Shown here: in pieces, positions 10,801 to 21,003 of the stretch
How the letters are laid out: the number at the start of each line of letters is the position of its first letter
Position numbering within the stretch: the stretch's first letter is position 1
NCBI GenBank assembly: GCA_947095585.1
Contig: OX352761.1
Span: 141,824,277 to 141,888,276 of the forward strand
Reading direction: 5' to 3'
Origin: Nephrocerus scutellatus
Taxonomy: Eukaryota > Arthropoda > Insecta > Diptera > Pipunculidae
DNA: 64,000 nt
Notes under the pieces: generated by a model
What the model was told of the DNA's origin: nothing
What the model saw: only the letters and a program-made list of their open reading frames with translations
Database searches by the model: none
Translations under genes and position numbers: made by a program

Positions 10801-13015
10801 AATGACAATGGACGAGTCATAAAGATGGTAGCAAGCAATAATTTGGTCGTTGCGAGTACAAGGTTTGCGTGTAAAAATATCCACAAAGCCACCTGGGTAT
10901 CTCCTGATGGAACCACTCGTAAACAGATAGACCACGTGTTGATAGACCGCCGCCACAACCCGAACCTGATGACGGTACGAACGTCTTGACCGCACCCTAG
11001 TAAGCCACCAGTTTCTGGTAAGATTACTTTTCCTTTCTTTTTCATAGTAAAAGGAAGTATAGAAATCATGAAAATTAACTAGGTATTTTTGCAGATTTAC
11101 CCCTTTTCGTATTTCCTGAGTCAGAAAAAGCGAAAAAAATCTCTGTCTGGCTGTAAGTCTATCCTGTGTCCTGTCCACTCTACAGCCCAGACGGATGAAC
11201 TGATTGGGATGACAATTCATATTTAAGCTTTATATAATTTGAGAGGTCCCAGTTGATTTTTGCAGAAATCGGCCAACCGAAAGTGGCAGTTTATTTAGAC
11301 AGTTTTTCGAGTTTTTGCAAATATCTCATAAAGTATAGTACTTATGAACTTAAAAAAATAAAAATTAAAAAAAAATTAATTTACATTTACTGAAGATTCC
11401 GACCCGCCTGTAAAAGAAAGTCGTATTGTAGCCACACCTCCGTTTTTGGTCAATCTTGGTCAAGTATGTTGCTGCAAATCTCCAGGTCTTATTCTGATGG
11501 TCGCTTTTAATTGCACAAACCGTACCCGAAACCATATCCCCTGGTAAGCTGTCAAAGCCTCAAGGTTTTCGTGGTTTTCGAAGTGAACGCTGTGCAAATG
11601 TAACGCCAAACCGAAACCAGCTTTGACATTTGTAGTTTACAGAAAATTTCCTGGGAATATAGTTTGCTTGCTCTCTCTTTGGGTGTGCTTTTTTAAATTC
11701 TCTATATTAACTTCGCGTGCTAGTGTGTTTGTTTGTTTGTCGTGGAATCTTTTGATATATTTTTAACCCACTTCCAAAAGTCCAATTTTATTGAAACTTG
11801 GCAATGCATATCTCCGATTCCACATTCTATTAATTTAGCACCCCTCGGGTCGGGGGCTCCCATACAAATATTTTAGAAAATTTTCCCGATTTTCTTCAAA
11901 TTTTATACACATGTGTATCTCCGATTATATGGGCACCACTTGGTCCTTAGGCCCGAGGGGTCCCAAATTTTAATAGAAAGTGTTATCTCCGGAAATACAC
12001 ATAATATGTTCAAAATCCGGACCGGACGTATCACGGTCAAGCGAAGGTAATATAGAGAATTTAAATAATATAAAATTTAATTTATATAACAAAAGTAGTA
12101 AAAGTATTTATACATCAAATTATGTGCTAATAACAAACCAAATGTAAGTTTTTTGCTTTTTATGAGGTAGTGCCTATTTCAAAAGAAATCTAAGCTAGAA
12201 AATTAGCCAAAAAGAATATTTACATTATACAGTGTACAGTTGTAAAAGGTAAAAATCTCGATAATACGATTTTTCCTTCCCAAAGCAATACATATAAACA
12301 TCTTATATATTCCTATATGATGATGAAGAAAATTGTTGCTACGTTTGTAATGCAATTATATGAATTTGTATTTTATGGGCCTGCCGTAATATGTGAACAT
12401 AAAATAGCATCGAACGCCGTATTTACTTTCATATACCACTACCACTGCACACCACCCAGAAGCAAGCAAACGACTGAATAACAGCTGACCGGCCTACAGA
12501 AAAAGAAAATACAAATTATGTACAAGCACGAGCATTGAAAACATAAATATATGAGTGCTCTTGTTCTTATTTATATATAAATAATACAAAAAAAATATAT
12601 AAAAAGCAAATCAAATGAAATCATTTCTTTATCACGGAGGTTTTGAGTTCAACATTTTTCTCTGATTTACTTAATTGAAAATAAGTCAGTTCCCTAACTA
12701 CGAGTTGCGACAAAAAATACCTATCCACGGACAACCTTTTAGCAAATCGCCATTTTTTTTATTTAATTAATTAAAAATTAGTTTTTGTTGCTTACCAGAT
12801 GCTAAATATTCCCCACCATTCGAAAACTCGATTGCATTAACACAGCCATAATGAGCACGTAGATCGGTCTTGTAGAGGTTCTTGGCCAAACGAAAACGCT
12901 CGCGATACAAGTTCGCTTGAAATGCTCGTGAATTTCGAAGAAGTCGCGATGCTATCTGGCGTAAATGCAATTGATTAAAAAGATTTGATGTTCCAACATC
13001 TGATGGATCTGCCAT
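7867..13015 (-). CDS. DCAF5/WDR22-like WD40 protein, substrate receptor of CUL4-DDB1 ubiquitin ligase, 653 aa
   Basis: Nine exons join in phase on the minus strand: 13015-12796, 10066-9886, 9821-9555, 9501-9227, 9155-9025, 8967-8616, 8528-8217, 8155-8024 and 7958-7867 (1962 nt, stop TAA). The start is the first ATG (MADPSDVG) after an in-frame stop. WD40 repeats span roughly residues 50-360, with HYGCVNAIEFSN, TSNIFCLGFD, KVFSGGNDDLVIVHD, FWDIRKP (a WDxR box used by DCAFs to bind DDB1), MKSCTFAGEDDEFVLSGSDD and GHRSIVNQVRYN. These match the order seen in vertebrate DCAF5 (WDR22). The tail (360-653) is Ser/Asn-rich, then Arg/Lys-rich, and poorly conserved. Exon 9 (29 codons) has a weak acceptor and is the least certain. 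Exon 8 has a tandem CAGCAG acceptor. The exon 5 donor is an unusual GTTGTT. Intron 1 (2.7 kb) is full of repeats. Confidence 0.92.
10155..10331. repeat. Short tandem repeats in DCAF5 intron 1
   Basis: 10160-10240 holds several degenerate copies of a roughly 15-bp unit like CTGAGAAAATGTCGA. It is followed at 10242-10331 by two copies of a roughly 44-bp unit containing TAAGTTTTTAAAAATTGCG and GTCATGGTA. CTGAGAAAATG reappears at about 10388. Confidence 0.75.
10570..10990 (+). pseudogene. RTE-like LINE endonuclease fragment inside DCAF5 intron 1 (antisense to the gene)
   Basis: The plus-strand frame 10579-10989 (136 aa) reads SLINVHAPTEDSPD, YDVKIILEDMNAKIG, NNLVVASTRFAC, KATWVSPDG and RKQIDHVLIDRR. 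These are the central and C-terminal motifs of AP-type endonucleases from RTE-like LINEs (often mis-annotated as craniofacial development protein 2-like). The N-terminal part and the whole RT are missing. The same element family is more complete on the minus strand at 37790-40490. Confidence 0.85.
11024..11460 (+). repeat. Dispersed repeat family A, copy 1
   Basis: The copy begins with TTCATAGTAAAAGGAAGTATAG, contains GAAAAAAATCTCTGTCTGG and CTACAGCCCAGACGG, and ends with GTAAAAGAAAGTCGTATTG. The same order of blocks is found at 26697-26950 (+), 61345-61640 (+) and, reversed, at 52155-52665. The longest copies are about 440-510 bp. No protein or terminal inverted repeat was recognised. Confidence 0.8.
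11692..12066. mobile_element. MITE-like element, TTTAAATTCTCTATATTA family, complete copy
   Basis: The ends are inverted repeats: TTTTAAATTCTCTATATTA at the left and TAATATAGAGAATTTAAA at the right, extending into CTTCGCGTG/GCGAAGG. The 375-bp interior carries ACACATGTGTATCTCCG and GCCCGAGGGGTCCC blocks. Related partial copies lie at 16175-16473, 25553-25720 and 46228-46830. There is no coding capacity, so any movement would have depended on a transposase elsewhere. Confidence 0.75.
12067..12795. other. AT-rich remainder of DCAF5 intron 1
   Basis: No gene, recognised repeat or structured element was seen here beyond AT-rich sequence. Confidence 0.4.
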
Positions 13016-13924
13016 TCTTTTTGGACTGCTACACGAGCACACACTTAAATGCTACAATTGAGATGAACACTGCAACGGCGATTCCTTTATTTTCAGTATT
13101 TTCACTGTTCTTCTATAAACCTAAATCTACAGCTACATATTTATTACAAAACTGTGAATTTGCACTTTATATGGATAAATAAACAGTTTAGGGACGGTGC
13201 TTTATTTATCTATTCTAATTAGAAACGCCCTTTTGTACACTGTATTTCCGAAAATAACATTTTTTATTGTTTATCAAGCCTGAAGTACAACGAAAACGAA
13301 CGACTACATATATGTACTCGTACTATATATGAAGAACGCTAAACAAAACGCGACAAACGATTCCTTTTAGTGGCTGTCGGTTTGGCTGCTTTTGGTCATC
13401 GTCACCGTCACATTCACATCAGCCGTCTGGCGACTGCTACTGCAGATCCAGACTGAGACTGCAGTTTACATGACACATGAGCATTCTTGGGCTTTTGATA
13501 TACATATCCAATAAAAATAAAATAAGAATCTATCTTTTATATACCCCTCGGATGTAGGTACATATTAATTGATTTGGAATTGAATATGAATATAAATTTT
13601 AATAATCATGGCGCACTTCGTAAAGTTCTAAAAAACAATTTGTTTTGCTGCAAATGCACAAATTTGCAGTTTTACCTTTTAAAAATAATCTTTTCTTTTC
13701 GAGTGCAGATACCAAACAACAATTGAAAATGTTAATCCTATTTTTACGGAAAAAGGAAGAAAACCCTCTAATGTAGCCACCCTTGTTATATTTTTAAAGT
13801 TTTGAACTTTCGCTTTTATAATTTTCTTATAGCACAATTCGAATTCGTGTTAAGAATTAAGATTGCATTTGCAGTTTCTCTTGCGGTAGAAGGCTATGCT
13901 GCGCTGATGCTGCCTGACATCATA
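13016..13924. other. Region upstream of the DCAF5-like gene
   Basis: This should contain the 5' untranslated region and promoter of the minus-strand gene starting at 13015. No clear TATA or initiator element could be assigned. 13380-13480 is relatively GC-rich (CACCGTCACATTCACATC). No coding frame was recognised. Confidence 0.35.
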
Positions 13925-14198
13925 AGCTGTATTTTAATTGCCGAGGAATAAGAAATTACAACACCTATTGCACTGTCGAATTCCTTCTTTGGAATTTGAA
14001 AACCTGCTGTTTTGATGGCTTTGACATTCGAATTCCTTATTCGGATTCCAAATAAAATACAGCTATAAGCTGCATTTTATATGCCGAACGAGCTCGGAGT
14101 TCGAATGTCAAAACCAGCCAAACAGCAGGTTTTCACAATTCCAAAGAAGGAATTCGACAGGGCAATTGTTGTTGTTCCTCGGCAAATTAAATACGGCT
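13925..14198. mobile_element. Head-to-head pair of MITE family 1, forming a roughly 270-bp palindrome
   Basis: Copy A (13925-14064) runs from AGCTGTATTTTAATTGCCGAG to AAATAAAATACAGCT. Copy B (14068-14198) is the same element in reverse, from AGCTGCATTTTATATGCCG to AAATACGGCT. Shared interior blocks are GAATTCCTTCTTTGGAATT, AAACCTGCTGTTT and TTTGACATTCGAATTCC. Each element has TIRs based on AGCNGTATTTTATTTGCCGAG. Other copies: 16640-16780, 21520-21665, 23850-23920, 24669-24765, 24858-24996 and 30079-30209. Confidence 0.85.
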
Positions 14199-14299
14199 AT
14201 TGTCAACAAAGAACAAATACTAGAGACAAGACACAATGGTAATGGCAATATTGCCGTATTTTATTTGAATTTGAGCTAACATATTTTTGTCAAAACCAT

Positions 14300-14465
14300 A
14301 ATGCATACAATCCTGCAAGTCTTAAGTATAAAGTTATTCACTGTTCGAGCGCCTTTACAAGATTGTATGAATTTTGGTTTCAACGAAAAAAAAATGTTGC
14401 TCGTTATGTTAGAAATCCATACAATCTTGCAAGGTTTAAGTTTTTTCATTGTGAGAGCACGCTTA
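14300..14465. mobile_element. MITE family 3 (CTCACAATG...CATTGTGAG termini), degraded copy
   Basis: It contains ACAATCTTGCAAGG, GCTCGTTATGTTAGAAATC and a right end TTTTTTCATTGTGAGAGC. The left end is degraded. Better copies with TIRs based on GGGCGCTCTCACAATG lie at 22195-22320 and 33398-33534. Confidence 0.6.
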
Positions 14466-14680
14466 TGTCGAACACGAAAGACGAGAATCTTTTGTTTACA
14501 ATGCTTTGTTGCATGTGTTGTTGTTGTAGTTAATCAAAAGAGGGGTAAATCTCCCAAAATATTAAGATCTGTTAGAGGGGAAATCCGATCTACCGTAGAT
14601 TGGTTTTTTAGAAAAAAAAAAACTTGACAGCCAAAAAATCAATCTGCGCCAGATTTTTTTTTTTAAAACGACATTAGTAA
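14466..14680. repeat. MITE-like family 4 (AGAGGGGTAAATCTCCC), copy 1
   Basis: Shared blocks with 25775-26010 and 33643-33875 are CGAACACGAAAG, AATCTTTTGTTTA, GTTGTTGTTGTAGT, AGAGGGGTAAATCTCCCAAA and CTTGACAGCCAAAAAA. The 33643-33875 copy shows the terminal inverted repeats best. No coding capacity is credible in any copy. Confidence 0.75.
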
Positions 14681-16174
14681 CATGGTTTGAAAGTCAAACC
14701 AGCAGTGAAGTTCTAATTTTCGTTCAGAAAAGATGAGTAGCGCCCTTCGTTATTTATGCGCTTTGCCTGACTGATGAAATGCATGTACGTACTAGCAATC
14801 AGACACAAACATGGCCGCTGACAACCGAACCGCAACCGAAAGAAATTTTGTGAGCCTTTAGTTTTGACAATCAAATCAAAAGTACTTTTTTTTCAACTGA
14901 CAGGTTGTTGGTTTTCTAGGTTTTTTTCGAACGCAGTTTATTTATGTCTAGTTATATTCACTTTTTAAAAAAAAAATTAAATTTGGTGGTTCTAATGAAC
15001 ACAAAACACATATCTTTTGAAGCAGTTCGGTTCACTGCGAAAGTGTTGTTGTATTTATACCTAATCAATATTTTTCGAGAAGGATTTTTTCTACTGTATT
15101 CCATTCGAGCAACCTAGACCTACCAGATGATATGTAATCTCTTTATATACAATTTGTAACACATGTTCCACACGTATTACGGCTATATGCCATTTATGTG
15201 CAACGATATTACGGAGCCTAATTGTATACAAAGCTTTTTGGCAATTTCTTAAGTCTATTAAGGCTATTACCATGCAATGTTTATTCTTATATGCGAGCAT
15301 GCTCCAATTCCAATATTTCTATTTGCATTTTTTTTATCAAAATTAGCTTCCGACATTGAGACATTACCTCAAAAAAAAACGAGAAAATGGCGCGATTTCA
15401 ACCCATAACACGCGCCACACGCGTTTCACGCGGAATAAAAAGAATACAATTTTGGACTTAGATGCTCACAAAATTTCAGCTCTCTAAGTCGCGTGGAAGG
15501 TGGTTAAAAAGGACCTCAGAGAAGTCAAAAATACAGATAAAAAGGGTCGTCAAGTTAAATTAAAGTTCTTAAAAATAGGAAACTGTGTGTACACCATGTC
15601 GTGCACGGTTCACAATTAAAAAAAAACAACCAATAAAAATTAAAAATTTTCATCTAAATCATTTCATCATCATTTTATTCTATAATCGCAGAAATTGATA
15701 TGGGAGCCCCTCGATCCTGGGCCATTTTTTTTATTGTAGGAGAAAATCATCGAAACAGACATTTGACATCAGATGTTAAAATTGAAAAAGCTCAGATCAT
15801 TTTATTCTGAGCACTTAGAGCACGCTCATACTCTGAGCAAATAAGAAACACGAACATTTATCTTGAGAACTCTTTGACTGCTCTGAACTAATTTATGAAA
15901 ACGCCAAATGACAGAATATTGTGAAAACTTGTTGTTCTATCTGTAAGTTGATATCGACAACAACAAAACGACATCAATAAAAATACAATTCAGTAAATAA
16001 AAATGTAAGTTGAAGTAAGCATAAAACATGTATGTCTCGTTACATTTGCTGGGTTCATTTGTGCGTGAGCTAAGATTTCTCTCTCTCTTTCCACCACCAA
16101 AACCATGCAGCGCAGCCGACTGCGAAGCACACACCGTATAGTATATAGCCAGTATAGATATTTAAAAAATGTAT
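14681..16174. other. Intergenic, includes a degraded repeat shared with 56515-56640
   Basis: No host gene was recognised. 15361-15600 shares TCGCGTGGAAGGTGGTTAAAAAGGAC-type sequence and CAGATAAAAAGGGTC blocks with 56515-56640, so both are remnants of one unnamed repeat. The rest is AT-rich and featureless to the eye. Confidence 0.5.
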
Positions 16175-16473
16175 AAGGGCCTTGCGGCCGAACCCGGGAC
16201 CCGATCACTACCAAATTTTCGAAAAAGTATTGTTTATTGGGTATACACATGTGTGTAAAAATCGGGTAAATTTTTTAAAATTTTTGTTTGGGAGCCCCCC
16301 GACCCCGCAGTCCGAGGGGCCTCAAAATTTAATAGAAAGTGTTGTCTCCGGAAATACACATGTGTGCAAAATTTCAATAAAATCGGGCCATGGGAAGTGT
16401 GTTAAAAATTGATCGCAAGAATCCACGACAGACGACCCAAGCAAGGCAAGTGAAGTTATATAGAGAATTTAAA
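16175..16473. repeat. Partial copy of the TTTAAATTCTCTATATTA MITE
   Basis: The right end TATAGAGAATTTAAA and the interior AATAGAAAGTGTTGTCTCCGG and TACACATGTGTG match 11692-12066. The left TIR is missing. Confidence 0.65.
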
Positions 16474-16639
16474 AACACTGAGTACAGAGTAAAATTATCC
16501 CGGTAGAAAAAAAACTGATTAATTTTTGACGTTGATAAAAAAACAGACCCATAGGGTAACAGTGCCTCTCAATCCTACATTATACATATGTAAAAATGCT
16601 TTATGATCAGCTGATTTGTTCCTTGCGTTTTTTAACAAT

Positions 16640-16780
16640 AGCTGCATTTTACTTGCCGAGGAATAAGGAATTACAACAACAATTGCACTATCTTATTCCT
16701 TCTTTGGAATAAGAAAACCTGCTGTTTTGCTGGTTTTCAAAATCTAATTCCTTATTCCTCGGCAAATAAAATACGCCTAA
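16640..16780. mobile_element. MITE family 1 copy
   Basis: The copy runs from AGCTGCATTTTACTTGCCGAG to CCTCGGCAAATAAAATACG, with ATTCCTTCTTTGGAATAAG and AACCTGCTGTTTTGCTGG inside. TIRs are about 22 bp and imperfect. It lies 120 bp beyond the stop of the minus-strand gene ending at 16901, so it could fall in that gene's 3' untranslated region. Confidence 0.8.
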
Positions 16781-16900
16781 TATATATTTTAACTATATAG
16801 GAAAACAAAATTTTCTAACTAAAAAATGTTTAACATTTAAAAAAAATGTCAGCGAGGAAAAGACCAAAATATTTTGAATTAAGGAATATGTATTTAAAGT

Positions 16901-17645
16901 TTATTCAATGTCTTCGTTTAATTCATCATTATCTCCATCATAACCACTTTCCAACCAAAGGCTGTCTAATTTCTTGTCTTCCGAAGGTTGCAAATCGGAA
17001 GTAATCGTACTACTACAGCACGACAGATACATAGATGGTGTCGGTGTAGGCAGACCATAGACATTATCATTTTCCGCACATAGTCCTATTTGTTGTTGGT
17101 CGATTTGGGCTTTCGAAGTTGCAATCATTTGCTCAACGTTAGCGATTTCATCATAAATATCCCCAAACTTTTGCAGGGAATTCTTTGCCTTTTCGAAAAG
17201 AACCAGACACTTTTTAGATTTACCATTTTTATCCGACAAGTGTTCAAATCTCTCCAAAATACGTCGAATATTTACTTTGCCTTCTATCAATACAGGGGAT
17301 TGCATTTGCCTTTCTTTGTCTTTTACACACTCAAATTGTTTAATAATCCGCCTCAATTTACTTGGGGTTCTATCATTGCAATTCATGGCCAAGTGAGTTG
17401 AATCCGTATCTAACTGGGACGAAACTGCTTCAATTTCCCGCATCATATTTAAGGATTTGCTTATTATAATGTCATGATCACGATGGAGTTGCTTCAGACG
17501 AATTTTCAAATCAGCCAAATAAACTTCCGCCCTCTGTGCTCCTAGGGTTTCAATGGATACTAAAAAAAACGATTAACATTTTACTAATCTCTATTGGGTG
17601 GACCTTAAATTATATATTACGAAATGGTCTCGATTGGTTATCCAT
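16901..17645 (-). CDS. Unidentified helix-rich protein, 227 aa, two exons
   Basis: Exon 1 is only 25 nt (17645-17621, MDNQSRPF plus one base) and ends at a GTAATA donor. After an intron of about 60 bp ending in TTTTTTTTAG, exon 2 (17559-16901) continues in phase (SIETLGAQRAEVYLADLK) to a TAA stop. The total of 684 nt closes exactly. Residues about 15-55 and 100-165 are rich in Lys, Glu, Leu and Gln with regular hydrophobic spacing, suggesting amphipathic or coiled-coil helices. The tail is acidic (SGYDGDNDELNEDIE). No catalytic motif, signal peptide or membrane segment is evident. I do not recognise the family; a small structural or complex subunit is plausible but unproven. It lies 1.25 kb downstream of the riboflavin transporter, on the same strand. 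Confidence 0.75.
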
Positions 17646-17929
17646 GAAGACTTTTTTTAAATTTTGAAAGGTTTTTGAATTATTTAGCCAAAACAATTTT
17701 TTTGGAGAATTCTTTTATTTTTACTTTTAATTTGAAAAATCAATAACTTCAAAAAGGAATCAATGAGATATTCTTAAAAAACATAAATTAAAAGTAAAGT
17801 ATTTTTTTTAATGATTAATCCTTCCTTATGCAATTAAGCCAACAAATCTCTTTTTAGCGGAAGCATATTTTAGCAAAAGTACGTACAGTATCGCAAGGAA
17901 AATTCATTGTGGGAAAGCCACAATTAAAG

Positions 17930-18215
17930 AATCAAAATCAAGACTGAACAGGCATTGAGTTTGGATATCTGAAGACTCAAACAAGATATCAAGTTTATTT
18001 AAACGCAGTTACAAAGGCTAGTATTTCTTCTATAAAATATAAAATAAAGTCCTGAACGAAGTTTCTACCATTACTATTAACAAAGCAATTTCCGTTAACA
18101 TGGGTCAGGGTACAACAAAGTAAGATTTTTCTTAAATCCCCGATAACATGTCAACATTGTAGATAGAACAATGTTTTTCTTAGAATATACCCAAGGATAA
18201 TTTCCCAAATTTTGT
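17930..18215. repeat. Partial copy of the ACAGGGTGTCC element
   Basis: ACGAAGTTTCTACCATTACT, GTTAACATGGGTCAGGGTAC and AAGGATAATTTCCCAAAT match, in reverse orientation, the left arm of the element at 51826-52975. Homology continues through GATATCTGAAGACTCAAAC. The terminal ACAGGGTGTCC is not present here. Confidence 0.75.
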
Positions 18216-18896
18216 TGTGTTCCCGGCGTTGCACGGGTGTTAAATTTGACACTATAGAATCGAATCGACAATGATATCGGCCACCCCACCTCCTCACCAC
18301 TAGAACTCATCACCCTAGTGTCCTACCAACACTATTCACCTTAGCGACCCAAAAAACCATAGAACCGACCCTAATATCGATCCCCACCAACAATTGAACA
18401 CATCCTACCATCACTATTTACCTCAGCGAGACTTCTGGTTCGAATTGTTCTTAAAAATCTCACGTTTTTATGAATTTTTCAGAATCTTTTAATAGCTTTC
18501 TAAAATTTTGGCCACCTGTTTGATATTAAAAAAAACAAAAAAACCTCTTATTTTGAAAGGACTCCCAGATTTTTTTTTTCATATATTGTCCAGTATTTTT
18601 AAATCTGTTCCGTCTATTTTGCAAATCAAAACGAAGCGGTCAAATTTTAGGATAGGATCCCTAAGTCAATGAACCACATATACCTTTCTTAAATCTAGAA
18701 TGAGAACACAAAGTGGAGTGCTCTTTTTGCGTGCAGTTAAGCGATAGCGCTGAATGCCTGAGCGGGTAGCGAAGCGTCCCGAAAAAATAAAGTAAACCAC
18801 ACAAACAGACTACACCTATGAATGTAATAAATTGATAGTTTTAATATCTTTTAGTCTAGTATTTGGCACAAGTTTGACAAATGTATTTTGGTCGTG
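18216..18896. other. Intergenic with degenerate tandem repeats
   Basis: 18290-18425 contains two diverged units (CCTAGTGTCCTACCAACAC and CACATCCTACCATCACTATT, each followed by ACCT..AGCGA). 18225-18242 holds a short inverted repeat, CCCGGCGTTGCACGGG. The part nearest 18896 should be the 3' untranslated region of the riboflavin transporter gene. Confidence 0.4.
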
Positions 18897-20445
18897 TCAA
18901 CAATCGTTGACCCCATAGTAGGCAGTAAAACTATTTGTCACATTAATAAGAATAAAAATCAGAACTGATCCTATTGTTGATCCTAACTGTGTAAGACACC
19001 CAGTCCAGAAAAGAGATTTGCCCCCTTGAGCTCGCATCACAGAGCTAATACAAAGCTTTACATAGCTCACTATTCCTACTAGAAGAGTCCATGTAGTTAT
19101 CTATAAAAAAATAACTTAATAAATTGGCAAGAAACCTTTTATTGAAACTCACCACAAATGTAGAACCAATGGAAGTATCAACAAGGACCGGTGTCGGACT
19201 CATTGCTGCCGTCACAAAAACATAAATCATGAGCACCGAACCGATTCCGGAAAGAACTAAGACTGATCGTATCGATGTATGAGGAAGAAAAACGGCTAAA
19301 AAGCAAGATACTGGATTTGCTATCGCACTTAAAGTCGCAGCTAAGTGATATGCATTAGTGCCATACGGCAAGCACGAGTACGACTGTATGCTATTAAACA
19401 TACCATTGCTAAAAAACGAAACAACGCCAATTAGAAACAGAAGATATTTGTATTGATTCGTAGAGATCTGTTGACTTAGATCATAGCCAGCACCTTTGGC
19501 AGACGTGGGCTGTTCACTTTTATCATAAATATATTCATTTCCATTAATCGCTTGCACTCCGGCGTATTGCCTTTTAGCCAACGACAGTCGGTCGAGCAGA
19601 GTAAATCCTATGCAACTGCACAGCATCATAGCGAATATGAATAGAAAGAACCCTGTTGTTCCGAAGTTCGGAGGCGAAGTATACATTGCATTTGCTGACG
19701 TGTTAGACTCAGTAACATTAACAATACACTTGTTAGAACTACCAATTCCTTGAATTAGAGCGACAACACTTGGCAACAATCCGCTCAAGCCTTCACCAAT
19801 AAAATATGTAATTAGGTAGATTTCCTTAAAACGCCCCATGTATGGCATAAAAAGCACGGAACTTGTGCACGCATTAAGGGAGGTGCAAAATGTCAGCACA
19901 AATAACGCTACACTCAGATTGCTACCAAAGACAAAGGCGGTTTTATTATACAAAAAAGCAGTAAGTAGCGAAGATGTTGTTCCGATTGCCAGAAGAATGT
20001 AAATCATATTTGCGTCGTTTGTTTTGTTTTTGGAAAATTTCTGAATCAGGGTATATGTGATTGGTCCCAGATTTCCAATTTGAACTATTATGCTGAGATA
20101 GGAAGGAAGACTCCATCCTTCCGGGGCTTCTTCGACGAGATTTGGCAGCTGTATGAATGTCCCATTGATTCCGACCCAAGTGCCAATGCCAAAAAATATG
20201 GCAAACAAATCCACAAGGATGCTTCGATTGTCGAAGAATCCGCGAAATTTTCTAAACTTTTCGTGCATGTTTTGATCAATAGTTGTACAATTCTTGGTCG
20301 GTGTGGAGTTTGATGAGTCCTCAAAATTCCTATAAGCAAACAAAGTGAAAGCAATTAAATCAATATATTCATGAAACTTTTTCAACTAAACTAAACAAAT
20401 TTGCTCCAAAGCTAACCTTATCAATGCACCACTCGGCGGTATCAT
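18897..20445 (-). CDS. Riboflavin transporter, SLC52 family, 469 aa
   Basis: Three exons join in phase: 20445-20417 (MIPPSGALIR), 20329-19153 and 19100-18897 (1410 nt, stop TGA). The product is a polytopic plasma-membrane protein with about 11 hydrophobic segments that would import riboflavin (vitamin B2). Family signatures are visible: FGIGTWVGINGTFIQLP and NLVEEAPEGWSLPSYL near residues 45-80, GLLPSVVALIQG near 190, and a C-terminal region FWTGCLTQLGSTIGS matching the conserved last helices of SLC52A2/A3. A hydrophilic loop follows the sixth helix. Length agrees with the family (about 440-470 aa). The frame reads through the last intron to a spurious stop, and the true C-terminus lies in exon 3. 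The protein seems intact. Confidence 0.95.
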
Positions 20446-21003
20446 CAAAGATATATTAAATAGCTAAGTGCGTATACATTTTATCTGTATAAATTAATAA
20501 ATCTCAACTGATTAGATAGCAGAACTGTAAGAAAAATAATCTATATTAAGATTTATTCTTTGAATTGAGTTTGATTCTGATTTGACTTTTACTTGTTATG
20601 CTATTTCACTGATTTACAGCAAGCAGTTTGAATGGAAATTCAACTAATCATTGAAAAACTTTGCGTTTGTGTCAGCACATTTTTCTATTACAAAGGGTTA
20701 TTGCAAATAGTCTCGAAAACACATTTTCATACACATCTGTTAAATTATAACGTCCCACATTTGTATGTTAATCGCCGTAATATAGATTTGAGAACTGCTT
20801 ATAACTTGAAATTAAGGCCATCAATACATAATCGTGAGGTGGCCTGAAAATCTGTAGTGATGTAAAGGTTGATTCTGCAAACCGTATTTTAACATTTTTT
20901 TTAAATTATACAATTTTTTATAAATTTTTCCCTTATTTAATTACATTTACGGTTAAAATAATATATAATAACCATTTACAACACAGTAAAGGTATCTAAA
21001 AGA
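20446..21003. other. 5' flank of the riboflavin transporter gene
   Basis: AT-rich, no coding frame recognised. The transporter promoter is expected here; nothing diagnostic could be assigned. Confidence 0.35.

Noticed and set aside
14301..14627. Plus-strand 108-aa frame
   Set aside because: It crosses MITE families 3 and 4 and is composed of their non-coding sequence.
18225..18242. Helitron 3' hairpin
   Set aside because: CCCGGCGTTGCACGGG can form a stem, but no CTRR end follows and no matching 5' TC end was found.
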